From: Flavobacterium sp. NG2
Lineage (GTDB): Bacteria > Bacteroidota > Bacteroidia > Flavobacteriales > Flavobacteriaceae
Assembly (NCBI RefSeq): GCF_034119845.1
Contig: NZ_CP139420.1
Span: forward strand, 2,644,001 to 2,708,000
DNA: 64,000 bases
Reading direction: 5' to 3'
Made by a program: the position numbers and the translations under genes. This document shows, in pieces, positions 12,101 to 19,178 of this stretch. The stretch's first letter is position 1. Every line of letters begins with the position of its first letter. The notes below the pieces were generated by a model that was not told the origin of the DNA, ran no database searches, and saw only the letters and a list, made by a program, of their open reading frames with translations.

Positions 12101-12290
12101 ATTTTCCAATAAAAGAGTTTGTAATAGTTAAGTCTTTTGCATTACAACCTGAATAAGTACAAGCAGTTGATTGTGGCAAATTAACCGTAGGATTAGTTTG
12201 TGAAAAACCATTTGTTATACTTAGAAGTAATAGTAATAAAACAAAAATAGAGCTTTGTTTTAATTTTTGTGTGAGTAGATTTGTTTTCAT
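4350..12290 (-). CDS. Giant adhesin, N-terminal part (signal peptide, PKD-like and MBG repeats), frameshifted
   Basis: The start at 12290 is preferred over an in-frame ATG at 12374 because it puts a signal peptide (MKTNLLTQKLKQ, then a leucine-rich core to TNGFSQ) at the N-terminus. After a secreted domain of about 200 residues comes a PKD-like domain (LTYLWNFGSDANPS), seven PKD-like repeats of 93 residues, an Ig-like segment, and 21 MBG-type repeats of 78 residues (core KTKVYGDxNPxLTAVV). The frame ends abruptly as TATQFSLLTLILLL, where every other repeat reads TATQFSPVDTYPIVV. One G is missing relative to all sister repeats. This is a true frameshift, a phase-variable state, or an assembly error in near-identical repeats. 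Confidence 0.85.
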   Translation of the reverse strand: MKTNLLTQKLKQSSIFVLLLLLLSITNGFSQTNPTVNLPQSTACTYSGCNAKDLTITNSFIGKLDGSPLDVCNVGNSTTAYLFITVDTGPKYNIYVQFDLYWNEVKVNTTGKYTYAEPNTGNTIPSTPINIAQINFTCGGKLELRNIYVAWKTGGSSSVAAGCASESVGSKCTEAGFIPNIVVNTPLAVDFTSNKSCTTGSFEQIAFTNTSTGGDGTLTYLWNFGSDANPSTSSNSGKSPNPITVTYLTGGSKSISLKVTDGDGDFNTQTKTVLVEACCTNPVIANKTATICSGNPFSILPTNGGSEVVPSDTKYSWNTPVSNPVGAISGGSAQSTAAVGPISQTLTNTTNSAATLTYTVTPKSGDCTGAPFTITITVNPKPIVTNSATATICSGTSPNIALTASTPSSFDWTIGTITGSITGASAGSGASINQTLTNPSTSATGTVQYIVTPTSTTGTCVGSPFTITVTVNPKPTVTNSATATICSGTSPNIALTASTPSSFSWTIGTITGSITGASAGSGASINQTLTNPSTSTSGAVQYIVTPTSTTGNCVGASFTITVTVNPKPTVTNSASATICSGTSPNIALTASTPSNFSWTIGTITGGITGASAGSGASINQTLTNPSTSTSGTVQYIVTPTSTTGTCVGDSFTITVTVNPKPTVTNSATATICSGTSPNITLTASSPSSFSWTIGTITGGITGASAGSGASINQTLTNPSTSTSGTVQYIVTPTSTTGTCVGDSFTITVTVNPKPTVTNSATATICSGTSSNIALTASSPSSFSWTIGTITGGITGASAGSGASINQTLTNPSTSTSGSVQYIVTPTSTTGTCVGDSFTITVTVNPKPTVTNSVTATICSGTSPNIALTASSPSNFSWTIGTITGGITGASAGSGTSINQTLTNPSTSATGTVQYLVTPTTTTGTCSGATFTITVTVKPQAIITTQPVNANITYGDNASFTVVATNVTTYQWQVNTGSGFTNISNNSTYSNATTATLTISNPTVAMSSYTYRALLTGDCINTSTEIRTLTVTPKAVTVVADDKTKVYGDVNPALTAVVTGAVNNDVINYTLSTTATQFSPVDTYPIVVTLGNNPNYIVNKVDGTLTVTPKELNVVVTADDKTKVYGDVNPALTAVVTGAVNNDVINYSLATTATQFSPVDTYPIVVTLGNNPNYIVNKVDGTLTVTPKELNVVVTADDKTKVYGDVNPALTAVVTGAVNNDVINYTLSTTATQFSPVDTYPIVVTLGNNPNYIVNKVDGTLTVTPKELNVVVTADDKTKVYGDVNPALTAVVTGAVNNDVINYTLSTTATQFSPVDTYPIVVTLGNNPNYIVNKVDGTLTVTPKELNVVVTADDKTKVYGDVNPTLTAVVTGAVNNDVINYTLSTTATQFSPVDTYPIVVTLGNNPNYIVNKVDGTLTVTPKELNVVVTADDKTKVYGDVNPTLTAVVTGAVNNDVINYTLSTTATQFSPVDTYPIVVTLGNNPNYIVNKVDGTLTVTPKELNVVVTADDKTKVYGDVNPTLTAVVTGAVNNDVINYSLSTTATQFSPVDTYPIVVTLGNNPNYIVNKVDGTLTVTPKELNVVVTADDKTKVYGDVNPTLTAVVTGAVNNDVINYSLATTATQFSPVDTYPIVVTLGNNPNYIVNKVDGTLTVTPKELNVVVTADDKTKVYGDVNPTLTAVVTGAVNNDVINYTLSTTATQFSPVDTYPIVVTLGNNPNYIVNKVDGTLTVTPKELNVVVTADDKTKVYGDVNPTLTAVVTGAVNNDVINYSLSTTATQFSPVDTYPIVVTLGNNPNYIVNKVDGTLTVTPKELNVVVTADDKTKVYGDVNPALTAVVTGAVNNDVINYSLATTATQFSPVDTYPIVVTLGNNPNYIVNKVDGTLTVTPKELNVVVTADDKTKVYGDVNPALTAVVTGAVNNDVINYSLATTATQFSPVDTYPIVVTLGNNPNYIVNKVDGTLTVTPKELNVVVTADDKTKVYGDENPALTAVVTGAVNNDVINYSLSTTATQFSPVDTYPIVVTLGNNPNYIVNKVDGTLTVTPKELNVVVTADDKTKVYGDVNPALTAVVTGAVNNDVINYTLSTTATQFSPVDTYPIVVTLGNNPNYIVNKVDGTLTVTPKELNVVVTADDKTKVYGDVNPALTAVVTGAVNNDAINYTLSTTATQFSPVDTYPIVVTLGNNPNYIVNKVDGTLTVTPKELNVVVTADDKTKVYGDENPVLTAVVTGAVNNDVINYSLATTATQFSPVDTYPIVVTLGNNPNYIVNKVDGTLTVTPKELNVVVTADDKTKVYGDVNPALTAVVTGAVNNDVINYSLATTATQFSPVDTYPIVVTLGNNPNYIVNKVDGTLTVTPKELNVVVTADDKTKVYGDVNPTLTAVVTGAVNNDVINYTLSTTATQFSPVDTYPIVVTLGNNPNYIVNKVDGTLTVTPKELNVVVTADDKTKVYGDVNPALTAVVTGAVNNDVINYSLSTTATQFSPVDTYPIVVTLGNNPNYIVNKVDGTLTVTPKELNVVVTADDKTKVYGDVNPALTAVVTGAVNNDVINYSLATTATQFSPVDTYPIVVTLGNNPNYIVNKVDGTLTVTPKELNVVVTADDKTKVYGDENPALTAVVTGAVNNDVINYSLATTATQFSLLTLILLL
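9480..11450 (-). repeat. Seven PKD-like repeats, six near-identical with 279-bp period
   Basis: Seven units of about 93 residues, with motifs ATICSGTSPNIALTAS, SWTIGTITGxITGASAG and YIVTPTSTTGTCVG followed by FTITVTVNPKPTVTN. Six are nearly identical at the DNA level with a 279-bp spacing; the N-terminal-most unit (CSGNPFSILPTNGG) is divergent. Each begins and ends near a cysteine, so a disulphide within each domain is plausible. Confidence 0.85.
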
Positions 12291-12586
12291 ACTTAACATA
12301 TATTTGGTTTGAAGCTTATGAAATTTTGTACTAATAATATTAAAATTATAAGTTATTAACGAATTTATGAACAATTAAGGTTCATAATGAATTTAATCTT
12401 TGAATTACCTAAATACTCGTTAAAAAACCTATTAAACTAAATTTAAATCAATAAATGACCTTTTTTGTTGAATCTCTTTAAATTGTCATAACAGGATTGT
12501 TAAAATTTTAACAAGTCTTGTTTTTTTAGATTTTAAATAGTCAATGATATATTGTTACTATAATTTATTTTGTTAAAAATCATTTT

Positions 12587-12615
12587 CAAATGTAAATCAA
12601 AAAATGATACGACAA
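12587..12615 (-). promoter_or_regulatory. Promoter for the adhesin operon
   Basis: On the minus strand TTG (12615-12613), an 18-base spacer and TACATTTG (12594-12587) match the Bacteroidota housekeeping promoter consensus TTG-N17-20-TAnnTTTG. Transcription would start near 12580, giving an untranslated leader of about 290 bases before the start at 12290. The rest of the 445-bp gap 12375-12819 is very AT-rich and holds nothing else I can identify apart from the divergent sixA promoter. Confidence 0.5.
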
Positions 12616-12757
12616 TTAAAAAAACATCGATAAAGTGCAAAAAAAGACGTTAAAATGTATTTGTGTAAAATTTTGATTACAAAATTTTAATTAATATATT
12701 CTGAAAATTATAAATTGAGAAAGAAGATTTTATTTGAAAATTCATTTTTAATCAAAT

Positions 12758-12786
12758 TGAAATCTAAATAAAAATTGTATCTTTCT
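12758..12786 (+). promoter_or_regulatory. Promoter for the sixA-ppk-ppx operon
   Basis: TTG at 12758-12760, an 18-base spacer and TATCTTTC at 12779-12786 match the Bacteroidota promoter TTG/TAnnTTTG except for the last base. The start codon follows 33 bases downstream. Confidence 0.4.
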
Positions 12787-12819
12787 ATTTCGGAATTTAA
12801 TTATGTAAATAAGTAAGCA

Positions 12820-13305
12820 ATGAAAAATTTAATATTGATACGACATGGAAAGTCAAATTGGGATACACCTTTAAAGGATATAGATAGACCATTAGATAAA
12901 AGAGGTATGAAAGATGCTCACTTGGTTTCTTTAAATATATTTAATTATATTCCTGATACTTTTGTAATATGGAGTAGTATAGCTAAAAGAGCATCAGATA
13001 CCGCATTGATATTTGCACAAAATTTAATGGCACCTATAGAAAGCATTATCTTTAAAAAAGAATTGTACACATTTGATGAAGCACAATTAGAAAAAATTAT
13101 TAAATCTTGTGATAATTCATTCGATAGTATTATTCTTTTTGGTCATAATGGTGCAATTACAAATTTTGTTAATAAATTTGGGGATATTTTTATTAGTAAT
13201 GTCCCTACTTCGGGCTTTGTTTCTTTACAATTTGAAACAGATAAATGGGACAGTATTGATAAAGGAAAAACAAAAAAAATAATAATACCTAAAGATTTAA
13301 AATAA
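12820..13305 (+). CDS. sixA: SixA-type histidine phosphatase
   Basis: A 161-residue cytosolic protein of the histidine phosphatase (phosphoglycerate mutase-like) superfamily. The catalytic RHG motif lies at residues 8-10 (LIRHGKSNWD), followed by the SixA-like DxxRPLxxRG pattern (KDIDRPLDKRG). The second catalytic histidine is in LFGHNGAITNF. E. coli SixA dephosphorylates phosphohistidine on signalling or phosphotransfer proteins; the substrate here is unknown. It is first in an operon with ppk1 (5-bp gap) and ppx, an arrangement suggesting a link with phosphate or polyphosphate metabolism. It is close to the usual SixA length of about 160 residues. Confidence 0.85.
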   Translation: MKNLILIRHGKSNWDTPLKDIDRPLDKRGMKDAHLVSLNIFNYIPDTFVIWSSIAKRASDTALIFAQNLMAPIESIIFKKELYTFDEAQLEKIIKSCDNSFDSIILFGHNGAITNFVNKFGDIFISNVPTSGFVSLQFETDKWDSIDKGKTKKIIIPKDLK

Positions 13306-13310
13306 AACGA

Positions 13311-15383
13311 GTGCCAGAACAAATATATATAGATAGAGAAAAAAGTTGGTTAGCCTTTAATGCTAGAGTACTTCAAGAAGCAGCAGATAAATCAGTACCA
13401 CTTTTAGAAAGATTACGTTTTTTAGGAATATTTTCAAATAATTTAGATGAATTTTTTAGAGTTCGTTTTGCGGCGATTCGAAGATTGAGTCTTTCAGGTA
13501 AGACAGGCGAAAAAATTTTGGGAGGAATTACTGCCCAACAATTAATTGAGGATATTACAGAGATTGTAATCCAACATCAAACGGAAAGTTTAAATATTTT
13601 TAAAGAAATTGAGACTGAATTAGAGGCTCAGAATATTTTTATTATTAAAGAAGATGAGATTTCATTGGAGCAAGAAATCTTCTTAAAAGATTTTTTTATT
13701 CAAAAATTAAGTCCAGAATTAGTTACCATTATACTTAACGATTTAGCTGAATTTCCTTTGTTAAAAGACAATATGGGCTATTTGGCTATAAAACTGGCAA
13801 TGAAACATCAAGAAGTTCGTTATGCCATTATCGAAATTCCAAAAACGATGAATCGTTTTGTTGTTTTACCTTCTAATGATGACAAACAATATGTTATTTT
13901 AATTGATGATGTCATTCGCCATAATTTAAAAAACATTTTCAATATTTTCGAATATGAAACGGTTTCTGCACATATGATTAAAATCAGTCGTGATGCTCAA
14001 TTAGAGATTGATAGCGACTTGAGTAAGAGTATGTTGGAAAAAATATCAACTAGTGTAAGAGATAGAAGAATAGGAGAGCCTGTTCGTTTTATCTATGATC
14101 AAGAAATCGAAGCGGATACCTTGCAGTTTTTTTTAGAAAAAATGAAAATTGTTGCTTCTGATAGTATCATTCCAGGGGGAAGATATCATAATAGAAGAGA
14201 TTATATGGATTTTCCGAACTTAGGAAGATATGATTTATTGTATAAGAAGAATCTTCCGTTACCCATACCAGGATTAAGTTTAGAAGGAAGTTTGTTGCAA
14301 AAAATAAGTAAGAAAGATTATTTATTGAATGCTCCATATCAATCATTCTCCTATTTAACTCGTTTTTTGAGAGAAGCTGCTTTGGATCCAAAAGTAACTA
14401 CCATCAAAATAACACTCTATAGGCTTGCAAAAAACTCCCAAATTATTAGTTCGTTAATTAATGCGGCTAAGAATGGGAAAAAAGTAACAGTTCAAATTGA
14501 ATTACAAGCTCGCTTTGATGAAGCGTCTAATATTTCGTATGCTGAACAAATGCAAACAGAAGGTATTGAACTTATTTTTGGTATAAAAGGACTAAAAGTT
14601 CATAGTAAAATTTGTGTCATTGAGAGAATCGAAAAAGAAAAAACCAAGCGTTATGGTTTTATTTCAACAGGAAATTTTAATGAAGCAACTGCTAAAGTAT
14701 ATACCGATGTAACTTTGCTAACCAGTCATCAGCAGATATTAAAAGATATTTCTAAAATTTTTGAATTTTTTGATATCAATTATAGGATACATCGTTATAA
14801 ACATTTAATTGTTTCTCCTCATTATACTAGAGCTCGTTTTTATAAATTGATTGATAGAGAAATTTTGCATGCTCTCGCTGGAAGAAAGACATATATCAAA
14901 TTGAAGATGAATAGTTTGTCTGATTATCCAATGATTGATAAACTCTACGAGGCAAGTAAAGCTGGAGTTAAAATTCAATTAGAAGTGAGAGGTATATGTT
15001 CTTTAATTCCTGGAGTGAAAGGTCTTAGTGAAAATATTGAAGCAATAAGTATTGTTGATAATTACTTAGAGCACTCCAGAATTTATATTTTCGGAAATGC
15101 AGGTCAGCCAGATGTTTTTATCTCTTCAGCTGATTTTATGAGTAGAAACTTAGACGGACGTGTTGAAGTAACTTGTCCTATTTATGACCAAGATATAAAA
15201 AATGAATTGATAGATAATTTTGATTTAGGGTGGAAAGGAAATGTAAAGGCAAGGTATCATTCACGATTATTGGATAATAGATATCGAGACAGTAATGGAA
15301 AACCAGTATTTAGAGCTCAGCTTGAAACCTATATTTACTATCAAAACAAAGTTAATTTACTAGAAACTACTTTTAAAAATTAA
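13311..15383 (+). CDS. ppk1: Polyphosphate kinase 1
   Basis: 690 residues, the normal length for PPK1, which reversibly polymerises the ATP gamma-phosphate into inorganic polyphosphate, usually at the membrane periphery. The N domain begins IDREKSWLAFNARVLQEA, with FSNNLDEFFRVR. The phospholipase-D-like catalytic half contains KVHSKICVIER, whose His is the expected phosphorylated residue, and a second histidine motif EHSRIYIFGNAG. The start is a GTG at 13311, six bases after the sixA stop, since no ATG fits the conserved N-terminus. The exopolyphosphatase gene follows after 15 bp, so synthesis and breakdown enzymes are co-transcribed. Confidence 0.96.
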   Translation: MPEQIYIDREKSWLAFNARVLQEAADKSVPLLERLRFLGIFSNNLDEFFRVRFAAIRRLSLSGKTGEKILGGITAQQLIEDITEIVIQHQTESLNIFKEIETELEAQNIFIIKEDEISLEQEIFLKDFFIQKLSPELVTIILNDLAEFPLLKDNMGYLAIKLAMKHQEVRYAIIEIPKTMNRFVVLPSNDDKQYVILIDDVIRHNLKNIFNIFEYETVSAHMIKISRDAQLEIDSDLSKSMLEKISTSVRDRRIGEPVRFIYDQEIEADTLQFFLEKMKIVASDSIIPGGRYHNRRDYMDFPNLGRYDLLYKKNLPLPIPGLSLEGSLLQKISKKDYLLNAPYQSFSYLTRFLREAALDPKVTTIKITLYRLAKNSQIISSLINAAKNGKKVTVQIELQARFDEASNISYAEQMQTEGIELIFGIKGLKVHSKICVIERIEKEKTKRYGFISTGNFNEATAKVYTDVTLLTSHQQILKDISKIFEFFDINYRIHRYKHLIVSPHYTRARFYKLIDREILHALAGRKTYIKLKMNSLSDYPMIDKLYEASKAGVKIQLEVRGICSLIPGVKGLSENIEAISIVDNYLEHSRIYIFGNAGQPDVFISSADFMSRNLDGRVEVTCPIYDQDIKNELIDNFDLGWKGNVKARYHSRLLDNRYRDSNGKPVFRAQLETYIYYQNKVNLLETTFKN

Positions 15384-15398
15384 ATCATACCCATAAGA

Positions 15399-16289
15399 AT
15401 GATTAAAATAAAAAAATATGCTGCTATCGATATTGGGTCAAATGCCATGCGACTTTTAGTCGTCAATATTGTAGAGCAACAAGGGAAGGAACCACAATTT
15501 AATAAAAGTGCTTTGGTTCGTGTACCCATCCGTTTAGGTCAAGATGCTTTTACTGTTGGTGAAATTTCAGAAGAGAACAGCAATAGAATGTGTGATGCCA
15601 TGAAAGCATTTAATCTCTTGATGAAAGTGCATAAGGTAGAATCTTATAGAGCTTTTGCAACTTCAGCAATGAGAGAGGCCTATAACGGGAAAGAAGTAGT
15701 GGCTTTAATAAAGAAAAAAGCGGACCTCAAAATAGAGATAATTGATGGTAAGAAAGAGGCAGCCATCATTGCTTCAACTGATTTAATGCATTTGTTAAAA
15801 AAAGAAGAAACTTATTTATTTGTTGATGTTGGTGGTGGAAGTACAGAGTTTACACTGTTTTCTAATGGCAAAATAGTTAATTCTAGATCTTTCAAAGCTG
15901 GTACTGTTCGATTATTGAATAATATGGTTTGTGATGTGGTTTGGGAAGAAATTGAAAAATGGATTAAAGCCAATACTAAAGATTTTGAAGAGATTGCCTT
16001 AATTGGTTCAGGTGGAAACATCAATAAAATATTTAAGATGTCTGGTAAATCACAAGAAAAACCATTGTCTTATATTTATATGAATTCACAGTATGCTTTT
16101 TTAAATTCATTGACCTATGAACAAAGAATTTCGGAATTAGGATTGAATCCTGATCGTGCCGATGTTATCATACCAGCGGTTCGAATTTATCTTAATGCGA
16201 TGAAATGGAGTGGAGCAAGACAAATTTATGTTCCTAAAATTGGTCTTTCTGATGGAATTGTAAAAGCTATGTATTTTGGAAATATTTAG
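15399..16289 (+). CDS. ppx: Ppx/GppA-type exopolyphosphatase
   Basis: A 296-residue member of the ASKHA-fold Ppx/GppA family, which removes terminal phosphates from polyphosphate or converts pppGpp to ppGpp. Visible motifs are the phosphate-1 loop AIDIGSNAMRLLV, the phosphate-2 loop FVDVGGGSTEFTLF and the adenosine-type loop IGSGGNINKIF. It matches the short two-domain form of about 300 residues and lacks the C-terminal HD domain of E. coli Ppx. It is last in the sixA-ppk1-ppx operon and is followed by a strong terminator. Polyphosphate as substrate is favoured by linkage to ppk1. Confidence 0.9.
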   Translation: MIKIKKYAAIDIGSNAMRLLVVNIVEQQGKEPQFNKSALVRVPIRLGQDAFTVGEISEENSNRMCDAMKAFNLLMKVHKVESYRAFATSAMREAYNGKEVVALIKKKADLKIEIIDGKKEAAIIASTDLMHLLKKEETYLFVDVGGGSTEFTLFSNGKIVNSRSFKAGTVRLLNNMVCDVVWEEIEKWIKANTKDFEEIALIGSGGNINKIFKMSGKSQEKPLSYIYMNSQYAFLNSLTYEQRISELGLNPDRADVIIPAVRIYLNAMKWSGARQIYVPKIGLSDGIVKAMYFGNI

Positions 16290-16308
16290 ATAGATATAAC
16301 TGATATAA

Positions 16309-16346
16309 AACAGGCTATTGATTTTTTTCAATAGCCTGTTTTTTTA
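16309..16346 (+). terminator. Rho-independent terminator after ppx
   Basis: A perfect 13-bp stem (aacaggctattga / tcaatagcctgtt) with a six-T loop is followed by a run of T. It lies between convergent genes and can act for the polyphosphate operon; the opposite strand has a shorter T tract. Confidence 0.9.
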
Positions 16347-16351
16347 TTTGG

Positions 16352-16660
16352 TTACAACAACAAAATTAAAAGGAGTAAAATAATAACGATAGCTCCAAAA
16401 GATAGATACAAGCCATTGTTTGTCGATCTTAATTCTGCTTTAATGGTTTTTACTTCTTTTCGGAGTTCTTTTTTCTCTGCTGAACTTAAAGTTGATTTAT
16501 CTATTTTTTTAATGTCTTCCAATCGGTCTAATTTTGTTTGAACCTCAACTGGAATTTCTTTGGGTGTATTAGGCAAATTGGTTTCTGCTGCTGAAATCGA
16601 TGTTGGAATTGCACCTAATGATAACGCTATTATCATTAGATAAGAGGTAATTTTTTTCAT
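16352..16660 (-). CDS. Small secreted/membrane protein with charged coiled-coil and C-terminal TM
   Basis: A 102-residue protein of unknown function. Residues 1-24 form a signal peptide (MKKITSYLMIIALSLGAIPTSISA). Residues 40-78 are a highly charged helix (QTKLDRLEDIKKIDK, then SSAEKKELRKEVKTIKAEL), probably coiled coil, and the last 18 residues are a hydrophobic anchor (GAIVIILLLLILLL). Similar small proteins are common in flavobacterial genomes, but I know of no assigned role. It stands alone, convergent with ppx. Confidence 0.7.
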   Translation of the reverse strand: MKKITSYLMIIALSLGAIPTSISAAETNLPNTPKEIPVEVQTKLDRLEDIKKIDKSTLSSAEKKELRKEVKTIKAELRSTNNGLYLSFGAIVIILLLLILLL

Positions 16661-16727
16661 TGTTTACGGTTTTTAATTAATACGATTCTTCTCTAAAGGT
16701 ACTAATAAAACGTTTAAAACTAGTTAC

Positions 16728-18551
16728 TTATTTGAAAATAACAGTCTTAGGTTTTGCCAATTCAAAACTTTGAAATCCAAAATCATCGTTCTCAAAAGCA
16801 TTGGTTCTAAAAATAGAATCTCCTTCTAGTGGAATTGTAGGGTAATAAGAAAGAGACAATTGAAAAGAGCTAAATACGAGATAGTCATTACTGATAATGA
16901 CTCCAAGACCAATTTTTGAATATACTTTTTTGTCTGGAAAATTATTCATAACATTTCCAAGCATTGCAATGGAATAGTTGAAGTACGGATTCAATCGGAA
17001 ACCACCAATGTTCTTTGGAGTATATGTTTGAGTTTGAAAGATCCAAAGCATTTTGTCGGTGCCATAAATTGGGCTATTGAATCCTTGTATTCCATACCTT
17101 TCATTTATAGTGAGTAAATCACCAATTGAATTTTGCCTATTGAACCCTATTAAAAATATAGGCTTTATAAATTGACGTATTTTCCAATCTCCTATTTGGA
17201 GTAATCGTGTAAAATAATTAGCTTGAAAAGAAATAGCCGTTTGCTCTGATTTAGATTCATTAAAAAAAGAGCCTGCCTCTAAATTAGTACTCAAATATCC
17301 CCATTTAAAGTATCTTCCTATTGCTATTTGCGCTCCTAAATAGGGTCTCCAAACAGTATTCTTATATTGATATCCTGTTGTAATTCCATAAATTTGACCA
17401 ATTGGAACATCCTCGGTAATTCCATATTTAAAGATGTATTTGTCTTCGATAAATCTTCTTGTATTGATACCAAATCCCATTAGTAATTGTTTTTCATTAC
17501 TGAAAAAGTTAATGGGGTCATATTCTATTGTTGGTTTTTCAACATAATTGATATTTAAGAAACGACTAGAGACAATAAAATTAGTAGTCTTGTTATTAGT
17601 TGTATCTCTTTTGAATATAGTAAATGCTTTCGCTGCCCAAAAATCGTGAGTACTGTTTTTGAAATTTTGAAATTGATAGCTTAAGTCTTGACCTTGTAAA
17701 CTATCACTTCTAAATAGTTGACCTAAGTAAATTCCACCAGCCCATTTGGTGAGAGGAGAATAAAAAGGGCGTTCAACTAAAATGCTTTTATCATAGAAAT
17801 TATCTAAGTCTTTGTTGTATTTTAAGACTGTTTTGATAAAAGAGTTTTTAATATTAGGAACGGTGTAAGTAAAATCATGAGCATCTTTACTGTCTTCGAA
17901 TCTGTTGGTAAATTGGTAGTCAAATTGATGTCCTATTCCAAAGATATTACGTTCATTAAGTCCTAATTTAACTTTAGAACTAGAAACTTGAAGAGTAGGA
18001 ACAGTACTCCATGAGTCTAAAACGCGAACATATACATCAACAGAGTCTGATTTTTTACTAGTTAATTTTTCGGTGATAGTCACTTGATTAACGAATCGTT
18101 GGGAGCGAATGATTCGTTCTGTCTCCTGAATTACCATTGCGTTAAAAGGTGAATTCTTTTTGAAGAGCAATAAATTCTGAATCGCTATTTTTTTTGATTT
18201 TAGATGCAATGCATTACCTAATTTTTCTTCCCATTTTTTAGGAGCCCTTAAAGTATCACTGTCGGAAAATCCAAAAGGATCTAGGGTAGTAATGTTTATG
18301 TTCCGAACAATTTTACCGTTATACCTTTTATGATTAATCTGTTTTACTGTTCTAGGTTTGTTTGGTTTTGTACTTATAGGCTCAAAAATTAATTTATGTA
18401 AAAGCCGTGTGAATTTGTTTTTGGTTGAATAAGTTTGAATTTTTTTATATACTTCAATACTATCTTTGTCCGTTTTCTTTATTTGAGGATAAGAAATCGA
18501 AAAATTGAATAGTAGAAATAGGGCTAATATGATTTTTTTATTTTGGAGCAT
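16728..18551 (-). CDS. Outer-membrane beta-barrel protein, probably Omp85/TamA-like
   Basis: 607 residues with a signal peptide (to about residue 22). An N-terminal region contains two POTRA-like stretches (KIVRNINITTLDPFG and the segment around IRSQRFVNQVTITEK), followed by a beta-rich C-terminal half with repeated aromatic strands (RNIFGIGHQFDYQF, GFGINTRRFIEDKY, YFTRLLQIGDWKIRQF). This is the general layout of Omp85-family barrels such as TamA or BamA, but I do not recognise an exact subfamily and the final residue pattern (ELAKPKTVIFK) is not a classical BamA ending. It is transcribed away from the MscS gene block after an 86-bp gap. The barrel is fairly secure; the transport role is inference. 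Confidence 0.5.
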   Translation of the reverse strand: MLQNKKIILALFLLFNFSISYPQIKKTDKDSIEVYKKIQTYSTKNKFTRLLHKLIFEPISTKPNKPRTVKQINHKRYNGKIVRNINITTLDPFGFSDSDTLRAPKKWEEKLGNALHLKSKKIAIQNLLLFKKNSPFNAMVIQETERIIRSQRFVNQVTITEKLTSKKSDSVDVYVRVLDSWSTVPTLQVSSSKVKLGLNERNIFGIGHQFDYQFTNRFEDSKDAHDFTYTVPNIKNSFIKTVLKYNKDLDNFYDKSILVERPFYSPLTKWAGGIYLGQLFRSDSLQGQDLSYQFQNFKNSTHDFWAAKAFTIFKRDTTNNKTTNFIVSSRFLNINYVEKPTIEYDPINFFSNEKQLLMGFGINTRRFIEDKYIFKYGITEDVPIGQIYGITTGYQYKNTVWRPYLGAQIAIGRYFKWGYLSTNLEAGSFFNESKSEQTAISFQANYFTRLLQIGDWKIRQFIKPIFLIGFNRQNSIGDLLTINERYGIQGFNSPIYGTDKMLWIFQTQTYTPKNIGGFRLNPYFNYSIAMLGNVMNNFPDKKVYSKIGLGVIISNDYLVFSSFQLSLSYYPTIPLEGDSIFRTNAFENDDFGFQSFELAKPKTVIFK

Positions 18552-18637
18552 TTATAAAAGTATTAATGCATAAAAATCAATTTTTCGGAACACTTTTTTT
18601 AAAGCAATTAAGATAAGTGTTGTTGAGTTAGAAGGCA

Positions 18638-19168
18638 TTAGTCAACAAACTCTTTTTCATCATAATCATGTTTTAAAATGGAAATTCCTTTTTGGAAGAT
18701 TAAATTGTTAGGATACACGATTATTTCTCCTTCCTTTGTTATTAATGTAATATGGAAAGCTTTGATGTCTTCAATTTCGCCAATGATTGGAAAATCTTTA
18801 TCATGAATTTTTATGATGTCACCAATTTTAAAAGGAAAGGAAAAAAATAGAATAATTCCTGATGTGATATTGCTTAGAATAGACCATTGTGCTACCATCG
18901 CAACTCCAACTATTGTTGTTATTGAGGATATGGCAATCATGATATCTTTGGCTTGAACTCCCCAAATAAGTGTTAAAGCAATTGCAACTAAAATATTGAT
19001 TAGTAAATGTAGATATTTAATCACTAAGTTGGTTCGGTGTTCTATAATATGCGTTGATTTAGCAAATTTTCGAACAATACTCGAAACAATTACGCGCAAT
19101 ATCATCATGACTAGAAGTACTATTCCAGATGATATGATTTCTTTGGTAAAATTATCGAAAACAATCAT
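18638..19168 (-). CDS. Small MscS-family mechanosensitive channel
   Basis: 176 residues with two or three N-terminal membrane helices (GIVLLVMMILRVIVSSIV; LHLLINILVAIALTLIWG) followed by the MscS pore-lining helix and beta domain (MVAQWSILSNITSGIILF, FKIGDIIKI). Such channels open under membrane tension and release solutes on osmotic downshock. The protein is much shorter than E. coli MscS (286 residues) and ends soon after the beta domain, so it lacks the usual cytoplasmic vestibule. It is last in a five-gene minus-strand run starting with the DUF2520 gene, 10 bp after maf. Confidence 0.85.
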   Translation of the reverse strand: MIVFDNFTKEIISSGIVLLVMMILRVIVSSIVRKFAKSTHIIEHRTNLVIKYLHLLINILVAIALTLIWGVQAKDIMIAISSITTIVGVAMVAQWSILSNITSGIILFFSFPFKIGDIIKIHDKDFPIIGEIEDIKAFHITLITKEGEIIVYPNNLIFQKGISILKHDYDEKEFVD

Positions 19169-19178
19169 AAATCAATTT

